Shown here piece by piece: positions 1 to 11,790 of a DNA stretch of 64,000 bases. This stretch comes from Bimuria novae-zelandiae CBS 107.79. Taxonomy: Eukaryota; Ascomycota; Dothideomycetes; Pleosporales; Didymosphaeriaceae. The notes under the pieces are model-generated. The model was not told the DNA's origin and searched no databases. It saw only the letters and a program-made list of their open reading frames with translations. Location: positions 638,651-702,650 of the forward strand of contig ML976691.1 of NCBI GenBank assembly GCA_010015655.1, given 5' to 3'. Made by a program: the position numbers and the translations under genes. Every line of letters starts with the position of its first letter. Position 1 is the stretch's first letter.

Positions 1-2322
1 ACAGTGGGTATGGTGATGATCTCAACAAATACGACGATTGGTCGTATTCTCCAGTAAGTTTTCATCTTCCAAGATGAGGTCAAAATCAACTAAACAGTAC
101 TATAGATCCATCTCGCCGCATTTTATGGACGTCCGAACATCGTCGAGGAGCTCCTATATCACGGTGCTGCGGCTGACGACGCTGAGAAGCCTGGCGAGGA
201 AACGCCTCTGGCGATGGCCGCTTACTTCGGTCACATCAAGGTCATGAAGCTACTCTTGAAGAAGAAAGCAAACGTCAACGCCGAGAGCGAATCTGAAGGG
301 ACCGAGAAGCTCGTTTTGAATTCGGCAATATGCTCTGGGAATTTGGATGCTGTCAAGCTACTTGTGGAGCATGGCGCTAACATACATCATGAAAAACATA
401 GTCCTTTAAAGTGGGCAGCCGCGTTGGCTGATCGTAAGATATACGACTATCTTCTCGAAGCAGGCAAAAAGCAACTACAACAGTGCGACTTTGGAATGGC
501 ATTGGAAAGCGCTGCCCAAAACGGTAACACAGAAATCCTTACAGATTTGCTGACACGGGACTGTGCACGTAATTGGGTTCAAAATGCGATGAATTTGGCT
601 AGTGACGCGGACAAATGGGACGCTGTTCGACTCATCTTAGAGAAACATCCGGACCTGGATCACGTACACTTGCTCAAGAACGTCGGAAATACCACCGAAG
701 ACTCTGATAAGCTTCTCGCAATGATTTGCGAATACTCAAATGGGTTCATTTCGCAGGAAGCTTTGGACCAGGGGCTGTATGAAGCCACCGACAACGAAAA
801 GCTGACCACAGTACAAAATCTACTACTTCTTGGTGCCAGCGCCAATGCGACTGGTGATGAGTATGTATCCCAGTCCTTGGTCATCTCAGTGCGCTAACAT
901 AATTCTAGCTACGGCAATGCACTCACTGCTGCGGCATACGATGGGCAAAGCGAAATCGTTAGCATACTGCTGAAAGCGGGCGCGCGCGTCAACTCCGAGG
1001 ATGGCTGGGCACTACAGACTGCTGCTGGTCAAGGCCATATCGAAGTCGTCAAATTGCTTCTCAAGGCCGGTGCAGATGTCAACGCCTGCACGAAGGATGA
1101 GCGCTTTCCCCAAGGCACAGCGTTGCAGGCCGCAGTAGAGTCCAGCAGCTCAGAGATCGTGACCCTTCTACTGTCTCACAAGGCAGATCCGAACTTGGGT
1201 GCCGGAGATCTCGCTTGCCCTCTTATTGCAGCAGCATGCGATCAAGACGGCGAGATCCTGAAGCAACTCGTCGAAAAGGGTGCAAACGTCAACGTGGACG
1301 GCGGTACTTCATACAGCAGTACACCACTGATCAACGCAGTCTTTCATTTACCTGTTGAGTATACCAAGATACTCTTGAAAGCGGGTGCAGAGATCAACCA
1401 CGTGGACGTCGATGGCGACACTGCCTTGATCTGCGCGGCAGCAGAAGGTGACGAAGAATGCGTGAAATACTTGCTCGAACACGGGGCTGACGTTCGCATT
1501 GTTTCTCAAACTCGAGGGAATGCACTACAAGCTGCTTTCGACAACTACAATGAGGAATGCTTCAAAGTCTTGAACGACCATGTCATAAAGCTTCTGCTCA
1601 AAGACACGAATGTCATAAGTGAATCTCGGAAAAAACAGTCAGAGGTGAGCCCTGTCGTTGTAACCTATGAGAGCGAACCAGTGGTAGAGAGCAACGTTAT
1701 GGGACATACAGGAGTAAATACAAAGTGGACAGAAGCGAAGAGGAATACGTACGATGGCGATGACTGGGGATCTTACGACCACTACGATGCCTACGGCTCA
1801 TCCAACGCTCCTTCATCGTTTGCGCCTCCGCCCGGTTATGGTCAAAGAAATGACGGACCCCAGGCGGCTCCATCCCCGCTACCTCTATCAAGCGCCGCTT
1901 CAGCAAACGCCTATCCGTCCCCTCCGATCACGTACCAGAGTCCGCCAGTGACCAGTAGTACAGCACGGAAGCCAGTACCTCGCACTCCCAGTCCTCAGAG
2001 TCTTCCCCCACAAACTCAACCCTATGGGCAGCAGTACAGTCACCAATACAATCAACAATACAGCGGACAATACAGCCAGCAACACAATCAGCAACACAAC
2101 CAGCAGTACTATCAACAACAGAAAGACCCGTACACATCTCCTCCCCCTCCGCAACCCTCGGAGCAGTATTCTTCCGCCGCATATCAGCAGCCCGACCAGC
2201 AATCTGGCCAGTATCAGCCTCAATACGGAGCACCACCCACCGCATTGATTCCAGGACAGCGTACCCCATCCCCCGGGGTCAAACAAGGATCTTTCTCCGC
2301 GTATCAGTTCTTTCAGAGATAG
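1..2322 (+). CDS. Ankyrin-repeat protein, 5' end outside window
   Basis: The coding sequence enters from the left edge and ends at TAG 2320-2322. Two introns are read: 54-105 (ends in TATAG, with ACTAAAC upstream) and 861-908 (GTATGT..CTAG, with GCTAAC). Splicing gives one frame of about 740 residues. The first 500 or so residues carry many ankyrin repeats, recognisable as IHLAAFYGR, TPLAMAAYFGHIKVMKLLL, VNSEDGWALQTAAGQGHIEV and VDGDTALICAAAEGDEECVK. The last 200 or so residues (from about 1650) are low complexity, rich in Pro, Gln, Ser and Tyr, with repeated HNQQYNQQ- and SGQYSQQ-like blocks and a basic FFQR end. Ankyrin arrays are protein-interaction scaffolds; no catalytic domain is visible, but the missing N-terminus could carry an effector domain (NACHT or F-box are common in fungi). 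The function is unknown. Confidence 0.85.
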
Positions 2323-3125
2323 AAAAAAATTCGAGTAGTTTGAAATAGTAATAGAGATAGAGATAGAGATAGAAGCATGTACATTGTTCACTTACTCATG
2401 TCATCAAAGCTTCCCATCTGACCTGCTTTTGAAAATACGGTCGTTGAATAGTAAAAGTTCTAGTGCGGGTCGTTCGCTAAGGTTCCTTCACTGTGCTGCT
2501 ATATTTGTATTCAGGCATACTTCTCGGTCTCAACAAAGCTGCGACCGATTTTGATTTGGTAGACTTTGGAGCTTTGCAAGCTTCGTGAAGCCGCGGTAGA
2601 TATTTGATTCGGTCATTGATATTTCAACACTCTTTGCTTTTGCTACTTTGTTCTCGGTGCATGTATAATATTTGTAACTGAGTTTTGCGAGGGACAGAGC
2701 AGGGCGCTAGGCTAGAGGTAGTCGCGCTAGACCAAAAGTAGATAGTGCTAAGCCTGAAGGGCTGGCACTACGTCACTGTGCAGACTCCTACGTGAAACAA
2801 CAGATAGGCGTTCACATTCAGTCGTGAAGGTACAAAGTTAGATATACAGTTCTATTTAGTATTATCTTAGTCCTGTGAGTTACCTAGGATAAGCAACAAA
2901 AGTGGCTGACTGTACGTACTTCGTACCTGGTCGTTAGGCACTGATTCTTACATGACATATATAGAACACGTCTGGTCCCAATCTACGAAAATCACCACCC
3001 TAGTCAGATCTGTCCTCTTTTCCGGCGCCTTCATCGCTATTCGCCCACACAGGGTGATCTGGGGCATATATCTCCCCGTCCCTAGCACGGATCAGTACAT
3101 GTACAACTTCTCACTTTCCAGGAAC
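2323..3125. other. Intergenic; 3' UTR with AGAGAT microsatellite
   Basis: This is the sequence after the ankyrin stop codon. A short (GAGATA)n tract lies at about 2353-2374, just after the stop. The remainder has no convincing ORF, RNA gene or repeat. A 69-codon open frame at 2952-3161 has no recognisable composition or motif. Confidence 0.5.
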
Positions 3126-3463
3126 TCACTTTGTCATCAACTGAAACTCAACGTTGGGTGAGGTTTGCAATGCCCACATCAAGGGAAGCCACATGTCAGG
3201 CACCGTCTGCAGGAACGAGTCGTTCCGGTAACTCTCTTCCCTCCTGATAATCTCGTTCGATTCAGCAAGGGCGATGGGAAAAGGCTCTAATTCCGGTTGG
3301 GGAGGGTGGTGCTCGCGCCACTGCTCTGGGTCGTTTCGCCGGACTTGGTTTTTCATATTCTGGAGCATAGCCTGACTGTAGTGGGAAACAGGCCTGGATT
3401 GAATGTCTATACCGATTCTTAGCAGTGTTTTGAGAGAAGGGTCATTCAAAGTACTAGCAGAAG
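3126..3463 (-). other. Possible unlinked 3' exon of the MYND-finger gene
   Basis: On the minus strand an open frame of about 112 codons ends at 3126. It is preceded by a pyrimidine-rich tract and a good acceptor (CTTCTGCTAG, boundary near 3463/3464). The translation (for example NDPEQWREHHPPQPELEPFP and SFLQTVPDMWLPLMWALQ) looks protein-like and begins without a good ATG, so it could be a terminal exon of the upstream MYND gene. I could not find a donor with the right phase: the GTATGT at about 3605 leaves phase 1 and the GTAATG at about 3530 leaves phase 0 or 1, whereas this exon needs phase 2. It may belong to a frameshifted or differently spliced transcript. Confidence 0.3.
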
Positions 3464-3592
3464 CAATGCGCAACGTGAAAAACAATATAAAAGCAAAAGC
3501 TTTGGCCAAACAACAGGGACATGAGCATTACCGTCCTCTTGACCACCCATCCTGGGGCAAAACGGGGTTGGTACTGCGCAACAACAGGTGCA

Positions 3593-5805
3593 TTATAACA
3601 TACCGTCAATGAGGCAGCCTAGCGCGTGATACTTGGTTCCTCCGCATACCAAACATGGTACATCTTCGCTCAACGGCATTAGAGTGTTGAAAGGATTGTC
3701 CTGATCGAATCTTGGCTCGATCCTATAACCTCCAGCTGGGACCTCCGGCAGCGTTGATGGGGGCCGTCGCGGTCCCATATTTTGATCAAAGCTTGCGCTA
3801 TTTCCGAAACCTCCCGCTGGAGTGGCAGGCAGGGTTAACGTGGGCCATTGCGGCTCGAGATTCTGATCAAAGCTTGCGCCAATTCCGAAATCTCCCGCTG
3901 GAATCGCTGGCAATGTTGATGAGGATCGGTGCGTTTCCGACAAGGTCTGCGTATTTGTACTACTCTGTGCCGAGTTTTGGGAAGGCTGCGAAGGACGAGA
4001 CGATTCAGGTGTTGCTGCAAGGTCGCCAAAGCTGCAAGTACCCGAATGAGATAACCAGCCTCGCTTTCTGCAGTCTTCGCCACAATACCATTTGGATTCG
4101 CAAAAGCTGCAATGGCATGGAGCATTTACAAATGCAAGACTCTTCCCACATATGTCGCAGGTTGCTCTCGAGTCCGGATACGGACTGGCTCCCCGCACAG
4201 TGAACCCGTCACTCGGTCCTAGCTTTGGATCTTGGACGACTGTTAAATCCTCATCCAGTAAGCCCAACATTTCTGGGAACTTCGGTGTGGGGTCTGCTTC
4301 GGTGCATTCCGGTCCCTCTACTGATCCATCACCCGTCACTGCCGGTATTTCCACCATATGCGTCAAGCCCAACGGAGAATCTATATTGAACAGAGGTTGT
4401 GCGTCTTCTGCCTCATTTCCTGTCCCTGCTGAGGAATCAATCGCGTCCATTGATTCCAATATTGCTTCCAGACCGGGTGCGTATAGCTCTGCATCCGGCA
4501 TATTGAGTGGCTGTTCTGAGTTCCCGAGAGGCGAGCGTGGGTTTGCATCTTCGGAATGAAGTATGGGGGAGTTGGACTGCCTTGCTACATCCGGAACGGG
4601 GGGCTGAACTTGCGATCGGGGAGTTTCTGGGAGTTCCCTCCATGGGTTGTGAGGGTTAGTCAATTCTGGGGTATCCGGAGGCACGAATAAGGGCGAGCTG
4701 TCAATTGACGATTGTGCCACCCCAGGTGGGGAGCCATTATACGAGTTGTACGGGGTTGGGTACACTGTACTTGGCCGAGGACTGTAGCTGCTATACATTT
4801 AAGTACGGTTCGCTTTTGTTTTGTACATTCGAGGGCAACACAACGTACCTGGGCCTAGAATTTTGCGTTTGTGGGGTATCTGGGATAACTATTGGAGTCC
4901 GAGAGGTACCTCCATTGAATCTTTGATGCTGTAACTGCTCAGAGCGTCGCTGCTCAGATTGTCGCTGCTCATATTGTAGCTGCTCATATTGTAGCTGAGT
5001 AGGTAGTGCGCTTGCGTGTTGCTGGTGACGTGGCGGCGCACTGCTCGTCAACTGGGATCGGGTCACCTCCGCGGCCGCGACGAGAGCAGCCGCTGTGGCT
5101 TTGGCTTGCTCACGATTTATCAGGTTATAAGATGTCAACCGCGAATACGCAAACCCCTGTGGCCGTTTGGGTTTGGGCGGAGTTTGGACGCGACCTCCTG
5201 TTATTCGGATGTATTCTTCGATTGACTCGGGCCGCGGGATAAAAGGTGGTCGCAAGGGAGAATGAAACGGCACGAGCTGTTCGCGCCGTTCTCGCTCCTC
5301 GCGCGTTAAGATCACGCCTGGCTGTGATTCCGGATGCGGTTGATCTCTGTTTTGGATGTAAAAGAGGGGAACCTCGGGGTGTATACTCAGGCGGTAAGCG
5401 TCGAGCCTTACATCAGATGTAGTAGGGTATGCCTAATACGGTCAGCACACATGCATTTGACTTTCTGAACACTGTATAACCTAGGCGCAGGTAATGCAGC
5501 AGCTGAAAAATGGGACTTACCGGGACATCATGTGCTTGGAACACGGGCATTCCTAATACCGATCTCTCTGCTGCGATCGCCTCCATGTGCTGGGCTACCG
5601 TGCCAGTGCGGTACACCCGAAAGTTTTCCAACTTTCCAGGACACCATGTTAGCTTTACTTGAGCCACCCAAGGACCGCGCAATCCGTGATTGTATGCGGA
5701 GAAAATTTGTTCGGGGCTTTCGAAGCCAACTCCAGTGACGTGGCGAGCACTTTCAATGGTGAAGCTCCAACCACCGTGGTTCTTCTGCTGTTCGGATAAA
5801 TTCAT
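3593..5805 (-). CDS. MYND-type zinc finger protein, function unknown
   Basis: Three exons, 5805-5521, 5432-4849 and 4790-3593, join in phase to 688 residues. Introns are 5520-5433 (GTAAGT, CTGAC branch, TTAG) and 4848-4791 (GTACGT..TATAG). Residues about 501-542 hold a MYND-like cysteine/histidine pattern: CDIC, then CHCSFC, then WYCGEDC, then H-x3-C. MYND fingers bind short Pro-rich peptides. After it come three imperfect repeats of about 28 residues containing TLPA-PAG-FG..SFDQN. Exon 2 has a Gln/Arg-rich stretch with repeated LQYEQ and SEQ units. The end has another possible knuckle, PCLVCGGTKYHALGC, then a stop. The start is uncertain: a spliceable upstream exon (5868 to about 5991, intron 5867-5809 with GTGAGT..TTTAG) stays in frame and would extend the N-terminus. 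The 3' end may also continue (see 3126-3463). Confidence 0.65.
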
Positions 5806-5868
5806 GACCTAAAGCACCTTGTGTCACACCGGGATAGACAATACGAATGCGGGCATTGAGTACTCACT

Positions 5869-7794
5869 AGTTCTGCTTTGTGATATCCGTCTTGATGCCC
5901 CGGCCTCAGATCTGTGGCATTATTGCGCGCAGAGCTCGAGAAGTATGGTTGCGCGATGAGGTCACCGGGTGGTTGAGGAAAGTGTGGATGCTCCGAGGCG
6001 GAAAGAGCTAAGACTCCAAGGTAAGATGTCTTCCGAAATATTATTACCAGTTGATACCACTCAACGACAAAACACAATCACTAAAGGGTTGTAGGTTGTT
6101 ACGCTGGGCAAGATGCGAAGCAAACCGTTATAGTGGATCTCCAGCGCTGTTTTAACATCCAACGACTAAGGTGGGATTCATAATCGTCGTTGGTCCTTTG
6201 TTGAAGTAATAGAGACCACAGTCAGAAGCTGAGCCTGCGACTCGAGCGAACGCCCTCGTGGGCGTTGCAAACGCTCCACCGTCTTTCCATTCCACAACGA
6301 TCTGTTTGTTACCGGCAATGGAATTTTACCAATTTCGTCCTGACAGATGGGCCGCTCACACAAGATCTGGCACTGGAAACCCTCGAAAACTGGCCATTGG
6401 AAGATCTCTCGTGTTGAGCGTGCGTATCTTATTGTTTATGGGTTGCGCCAGGCCGAGACTTGGAAGAGACAGGAATTCCCCAGACTGATTAGTTGCCAAT
6501 AGGGATATCCCGGGAAACTTATCAGCTCTTGAGATTGGAAATGGGTGTAGCGCCAAAATTGAACGCTGTCGTCAAGCCCAATTAGCGAAAAGATGCCGCC
6601 TGCCCGGACGCAGTATCACGAGCTTCGTAGGGTCCACCGCTTTCAAATGCGTCGCCAGGCTCGAATATTCATGAACAGCCCACTCTTCGCCCGCAGATCC
6701 GTGCGGTGTTGGAGAATTCATGTGTGGATGGCAAGTACCCACAGCTGCCCCTGGTGCCGAATGCCATCTCAACACGTCTCTCAACACCCATCGCACGAGA
6801 CGAGATCCATTCTCCACGCAGTCATTCCACGTGCACCTAGGCACACGTGAAGTGGTAATTGGTAATCCAACAAGGTTCTGGTGTTGAGGTGTAGTGTGTG
6901 GGCTAGATCCATGGGACGAAGAGCACTTGAGGCCGCGGAAAAAGCGCGCGACCTCGCCGTCCGATCCTTCCCACCACACGAAGAATGGCGATGCCGCCTT
7001 GCGCGCGTGTTGGTGCCTAGAGGAAACAGCTGCCGAACTGTTGATGAAGAGACGTCGATCAGCAAGCGTCCACAGGTCTTAGCGCGTTATATTGCTGTCG
7101 GACCGGTAAAGAGTGCTTATTGGTCAATTCAGACTGTCCGGATTGACCGAACTCGACGCTCGTCATTAGCTCAGGCTCCCTAATATCGACATCGCTAGAT
7201 CGCCCTTGTTGAATTGGAACGATAAGCAGACTGGCATGGCTGGATCGTTCCCAGATGCTGCTTCACCACCTACAATGGAGAAGATGCCGCTCAGACTAAA
7301 TCAACAAAGTTCCATCGCAAAGATCTATTGTCATCATTATTACCGAAACACAAGGATCCCTTCTGGTAGCTCATACATCCACGCTTCAAGGGTACCAAAG
7401 AACACCTACCAGCGCGATGGCGAACACTCGCTTATACCCCAAAAGAACTGGTTCACCCTGTGGCGATCCGATAAAGTCCGGGGTCAAAAGCGGGGACATC
7501 GCTCTGGCGCAGCATCTAGCGCTAAGATCTCCACATGGATTTCTACTGAACAGCAACTGTTCAGACGTTCGGGGACCTCGCCGAGGTGCGGCGGGCGGGA
7601 CCTGACAGCATCCTGCATGCACCATGACGACCACTTCGACAGCTAGGTGGTACCTAGGTAAACCTTACTCTACCGTTCCGGTCGTAGTATTTCCATAGAC
7701 GTCCTCCCCGCTGCGCGTCCTCAATTGTTCCCTCACGCTCGTGCACAAATCAGGCGCATTTCTCGAGCTTGAATCGTTCCTACATACCAGAACC
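5869..7794. other. 1.9-kb stretch without a confident gene
   Basis: Apart from the possible first exon of the MYND gene (5868 to about 5991, minus), I see only short overlapping open frames on both strands: minus 6572-6979 (135 codons) and 6781-7065, plus 6881-7183 and 7206-7646. None shows a recognisable domain, a signal peptide or a consistent set of splice sites. The base composition is like the neighbouring genes and unlike the RIP-damaged half, so a fast-evolving multi-exon minus-strand gene between about 6178 and 7065 cannot be excluded. Confidence 0.4.
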
Positions 7795-8702
7795 ATGGGT
7801 GAAACCGGACCCTTCTACCTAACCAGCGTGTCCAACGGGCACGTCCTTGCGCGCTCTCCCAACGGCCAACCCTCCGGCGTCGTCGCGCAAAACTGCGGCG
7901 ACCAAGACCAGCCACAACAATGGATCATAGAGCAAGGCTCAGAACCCGACATCATCGCGCTCCGCTGCGTCTCGAACAACGAGTACCTCCACGCCAACGG
8001 CGGCACCAATTGGTCTACCGTCGGCACGGGCGAGAAGCAATGGTGGTGAGCTTCGAGCGAGGACGTGACGGCGCCGCAGGCGTGTAGACTGAGCCCTGTA
8101 GAGTTTCCGAATGTGTATTTGAATCATTTCCAGGGGATTAGGGTCGCGAAGGGGCAGAGTATGAAGGTGCATATGTGGCAGTGGGAGGTGAACAAAGTAT
8201 CATCACTATGCACGATGGTGTTTGAAAGATGCTGATTGAAATGCAGAAACAATGGGAGTTCTGCCTAACGTGGTATTTCTGCACCGCTGTGTCCGCTATT
8301 TCAAACGCAACTTCACAGGCTAGTACGCCGGCTGCTACGACTGAGGACAACGAGGCGCACGCCGAAGAAGAGTCTAAGCCAGAGCCAGATCCCGAAGCCG
8401 ACCCCACCGCCGCAAAGTTCCAAGAACTGGTGCAAGCCCTCGCGCGCCAGGCAGCGGAGCTCGAAGAACAAAAAGCGCAGTTCAGGCGGTATACAGAGAA
8501 GCAGAAGGCACCGAACAAGAAGGAAAAGAAGGAGAAGGAGAAGAAAGATCCGACGCCATTACCTGCGCCGGAAAAGCAGGTGACAGTGCCGGCCACCAAC
8601 GGGGTAGCAAACGAGCTGAAGAAGGATGATTGCGAACATGTGGTGCTCCCGCCGCCGAGGAAGATTAGGCGGAAGGTAGTTGGGATTGTGTATGCGAAGT
8701 AG
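7795..8702 (+). pseudogene. Beta-trefoil-like protein with an in-frame UGA
   Basis: ATG is at 7795 (ACCATGGG context). Codons 1-84 read as a trefoil/ricin-B-like domain (FYLTSVSNGHVLARSPNGQP, DQPQQWIIEQ, YLHANGGTNWSTVGTGEKQWW). Codon 85 is TGA (8047-8049). The same frame then stays open and protein-like (SSEDVTAPQACRLSPVEF, VYLNHFQGIRVAKGQSMKVH) to a 59-nt intron at 8188-8246 (GTGAAC, GCTGAT branch, GCAG), joining MWQWE to KQWEFCLTWYF, and ends at TAG 8700-8702. The full frame would be about 302 codons, with an acidic then Lys/Glu-rich coiled-coil C-terminal third. The continuing frame and spliced exon argue that the UGA is a recent single-base break or a read-through site rather than the natural end. 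A 34-nt intron covering the UGA leads straight to another stop, so splicing does not rescue it. The cellular role is unknown. Confidence 0.65.
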
Positions 8703-9030
8703 ACTGGAACAGGGATTGTGAAGGGATGACAGGCATAGCTTAGGTGTCGAGGGTGATTGCTGCGTAACGTCGAGGAGCCTGGAGTTCCTTGAGTCACGCG
8801 AAATGTTCGTTTTACTAGGACGCCTGTCTCGACTTCGCTAATATCTTTTGCATACCACATGCGGGCATGCTGTGTTCCTCCTGGCTGTCATATCGGTTCT
8901 TGAACTTCTCGCGTGCCTGCCACGCTGTGTTACTCCCGACTGTGGCATCTATTTTGATAACCCCTCTTATTCCTATCTACCTCATGATATATCTAGCTAC
9001 AACATCCTTTTAGAAACCTCTTATACCCAT
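8703..9030. other. Intergenic between convergent genes
   Basis: Shared 3' flank of the trefoil gene (plus) and DUR3 (minus). No ORF, repeat or RNA gene is evident. Confidence 0.5.
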
Positions 9031-11318
9031 CTACACCAAGTGCTCTCCAGCTCCGCTATTCCCCTCCCATCTACTTCCCCCCTCCTCCTGCCTCCTCCGA
9101 TACAGCTCCTCCCAAAACGTGCGCGTCTCCCAAACCGGCAGAAAGCAGCTAATCGCACTGCTCACAAACACCCATATAAAGCTGATAATCACCCAGGCGG
9201 TGAAGAAGCCGCGACTGAAGATGTAGTGCGTGAAGAACATGGGCATGGGAAGGAGGTCGAGAACGAAGGTTAGTAGGAAAGAGGAGATGCACGCGAGTTT
9301 GAACGCGCGATGCAGAGAGTTTGGCGAGTCTTCTTGCTGAGTCGCAGGGTGTGGTTCGGCGTCTATCATGTCGCGGGGAGCGGCGCAGGCGAAGGCGGCG
9401 TGACGGTACGATTGCTGGGCTTCTCTGCGTCGGACAGGCGGTCCTTGATGCTCTCTGGCATATCGACGCTGTCGTCGTCGTGGCTCACGCCCTGCGTCAC
9501 GGGAATCGCGTTGATGGCCCGCGTGATTTCCCAGTCGAAGTCGTCCGGGCCGATCTGCGAGATGGTGACCGTGACGATCAGGCCCGTCATGATACTCGCG
9601 AGACACCCCACGAGCGTCTTGTCCTCCATGCCTGTCGTCGCGACGGTGACTTCGCCGTAGTAATGGTACGCGGACGTTACCCAGGCGATCAGACCTGCTG
9701 CGAGGCCAGCGATACGCCCAGAAATTGCGCCTGCGCGGCTCTGCTTTTTCCAGACTATCGCGAAGGCGGTGGGGAACACGGCGCCGCCTATCAGGATGCC
9801 CATTACCCTGGGGAAAAAAGCTGTCAGTCACGGAGATCGAAAGGGCAAGGGAAGAGTAGGATCTACGCACAAGAATAACCATCCCAGGTCAATAGTCGCG
9901 ACATTCCAAATACACGCGAACACAACCATCATCACCCCGAACACACAGATCATGATATGCGACATGAAGATCAACTGCTGCGGCGTGGCCTTCGGCTGCA
10001 CATACGCCTTATACACGTCAAATGTCAGTAAACTCGACACCGCGATGAGCTCCACAGAAGCGCACGACGTCACCGCCATGAACAGCACAACCAGGAGCGC
10101 AGCCGCGCCATTCTTCCCCAGCAGCGCAATCGCCGCGTACGGCGCCGCCAGCCCAGACGAGATCTCCGACGCCGTAGGAACGTTCGGGTACGTAGGGAAG
10201 CTCGGGTGGTCCGTCAGCGCGGCGGCCGCCAGCCCCAACGTCGTCGAGAACCCGAAGGGTATTGCGAACCATGCGATGCCGCCGAGGATGTACGTTTTGA
10301 CGGCTGTGGATGGCTGGGACGCGATGGCGCGCTGCCAGTATGCTTGGTCGAGGAACACGGTGCCGGACCCCGAGCAGAACTGAATGACGCCGAAAATGAG
10401 GCCAAAGTTGCTTTTCAGAGTGACGTAGGACCCGTCTTGGTTGCCGGTGATGGGGCGCTGGACGGCGGCTTTCTGGAGAAGGGAGTACATCGCGCTGGGG
10501 GAGCCAATGACGGGTTTGGTGGCGTAGGTGTTGAACATGAAGTAGAGGATGATGATCATGAGGATGAGTGTGTGGGAGTAGTCGCAGAGGAAGGTAGCTC
10601 GGAGACCGCCGAGAATGACATATGCGCAGAAGCCTATATTGATCAGGGACTCGTCTATGCAGGAATCGAAAGGGATGTACCAACGAGGATGAGAAAGATA
10701 GCAGCGTAAACGTTCATGCCCGTGAGCGCAGTGACGACGGCACTTCCACCGAGGAGCAGCTGGCTTCCGACGAGAATGTTCGTGATGAACGCGAACACCA
10801 TGAATACCAGGTGTGCCGCACGTCCGTATCTTGCGTTGATGATCTCGAGGTACGTGTGGTATCTTGGGGCATTCTGCTTGACCTTACAAGCCAGAATCGA
10901 GAACAAGAGAATCTGGACAGTGGCTCCTGCGGCGTACCAGAAGGGCCCTGCAACCCCGTAATTGTAGGCGACCTGATCGTTTCAGTCAATTCAAGCATTC
11001 AATCTCACGTGAGAAAGCTCACATTGCTTGATTGCAGCAGTGTAGCCGCCCAAGTCCATGCTGAGACGATGCCAGAAGCGATGAGGCCTGGCTTGACACT
11101 CCGCGATGCCGTGTTGAACTCTTCGGACTGCTTCGTAGAGTACGCGGTGTAGCGGTTTTGTATCCACGATATGCCCATCATCAGGAAGGCAAAGAAGAAT
11201 CCGATTCCCACAACGACGCCTATGTACACCTTAGCAACCCATTGTTTCAAGCACCTGCAAAGCAAAACCTACCATAGCCGGCGCCGACAGGCAAGATGGC
11301 TGCCGCAGAGTCTGCCAT
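9031..11318 (-). CDS. DUR3: Urea/polyamine active transporter (sodium:solute symporter family)
   Basis: Six exons join in phase: 11318-11273, 11219-11023, 10972-10681, 10633-9871, 9807-9410 and 9362-9031, giving 675 residues (yeast Dur3 is 735, Aspergillus UreA about 690). Introns are 47-63 nt. The product is a many-span plasma-membrane symporter that takes up urea (and in yeast polyamines). Family-like stretches are VVVGIGFFFAFLMMGISWIQ near the start, QFCSGSGTVFLDQAYWQRAI, PFGFSTTLGLAAAALTDHP, AVTSCASVELIAVSSLLTFD and GILIGGAVFPTAFAIVWKKQ. The C-terminal membrane segments (FKLACISSFLLTFVLD, TAWVIISFIWVF) follow a cytosolic acidic loop. The start ATG (11318) gives MADSAAAILPVGAGYG directly before the first span, as expected. 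The upstream region carries several GATA motifs, fitting nitrogen control. Confidence 0.93.
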
Positions 11319-11790
11319 ATCTTATTCAAGCACATATACCAACACATTGCCCTTGGGCGCAATCGCACTCTTATATATCCCAACTTATCTTTGACAAACC
11401 CTTGTCACAACTATCCCACAGCATCGCTGCATCACTCCCCAGTCCGTCGCTCCCCTCGCAAACTGCCGGCGCAAACTACCACCGCGAAAGCCCCAAGTGG
11501 TGAGAACGGTTGGAGTAAGTGGAGGTCCATGACGCTGCACGTGCGTACCTACTCCAACCCGAAGTCGCGATAAGGTGTGCACCATGCACCGCGATATCTC
11601 CGCACGAATTGATGTTCCCAAAGCGGACAGGGATGTGAAGGGATTGCCTGTTGAGGCTTAGGCGGTGAAGATCGCGCGGCTGCTGTGAAGATAACGCTTG
11701 TGAGGAACGAGAGGGGGTTTTGCAAATCGTTAGTATGTCTTCTCCGTTATAGCTGTAGAAGCTGTAGATAGGGAGTTTGGGTGATAGGAT
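11319..11790 (-). promoter_or_regulatory. DUR3 upstream region with clustered HGATAR sites
   Basis: Five matches to HGATAR, the binding site of AreA/NIT2-type GATA factors that activate nitrogen-scavenging genes, lie within 470 bp upstream of the DUR3 start: TTATCT 11385-11390 (reverse of AGATAA), CGATAA 11568-11573, AGATAA 11689-11694, AGATAG 11766-11771 and TGATAG 11782-11787. The motif is short, so some matches will be chance. Binding is inferred from the target gene being a urea transporter. Confidence 0.45.

Noticed and set aside
1900..2391. 163- and 113-codon minus-strand ORFs at the ankyrin gene 3' end
   Set aside because: They arise from antisense reading of CAG/CAA-rich low-complexity codons (long V/L/I runs) and have no independent support.
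6178..7646. Overlapping ORFs of 60-146 codons on both strands
   Set aside because: No domain, signal or coherent splicing pattern could be found, so no gene is called, though a fast-evolving gene is possible.
8041..8084. 34-nt intron (GTGAGC..CGCAG) removing the UGA
   Set aside because: Too short for these introns (others 42 nt or more) and it shifts into a frame that stops within a few codons.
8138..8860. 240-codon minus-strand ORF opposite the trefoil gene
   Set aside because: It is the shadow of the Lys/Glu-rich plus-strand exon; its Ser/Phe/Cys-rich translation is what GAG/AAG codons give in reverse.
10206..10709. 167-codon plus-strand ORF inside DUR3
   Set aside because: It overlaps a well-supported DUR3 exon and its intron on the other strand and shows no domain.
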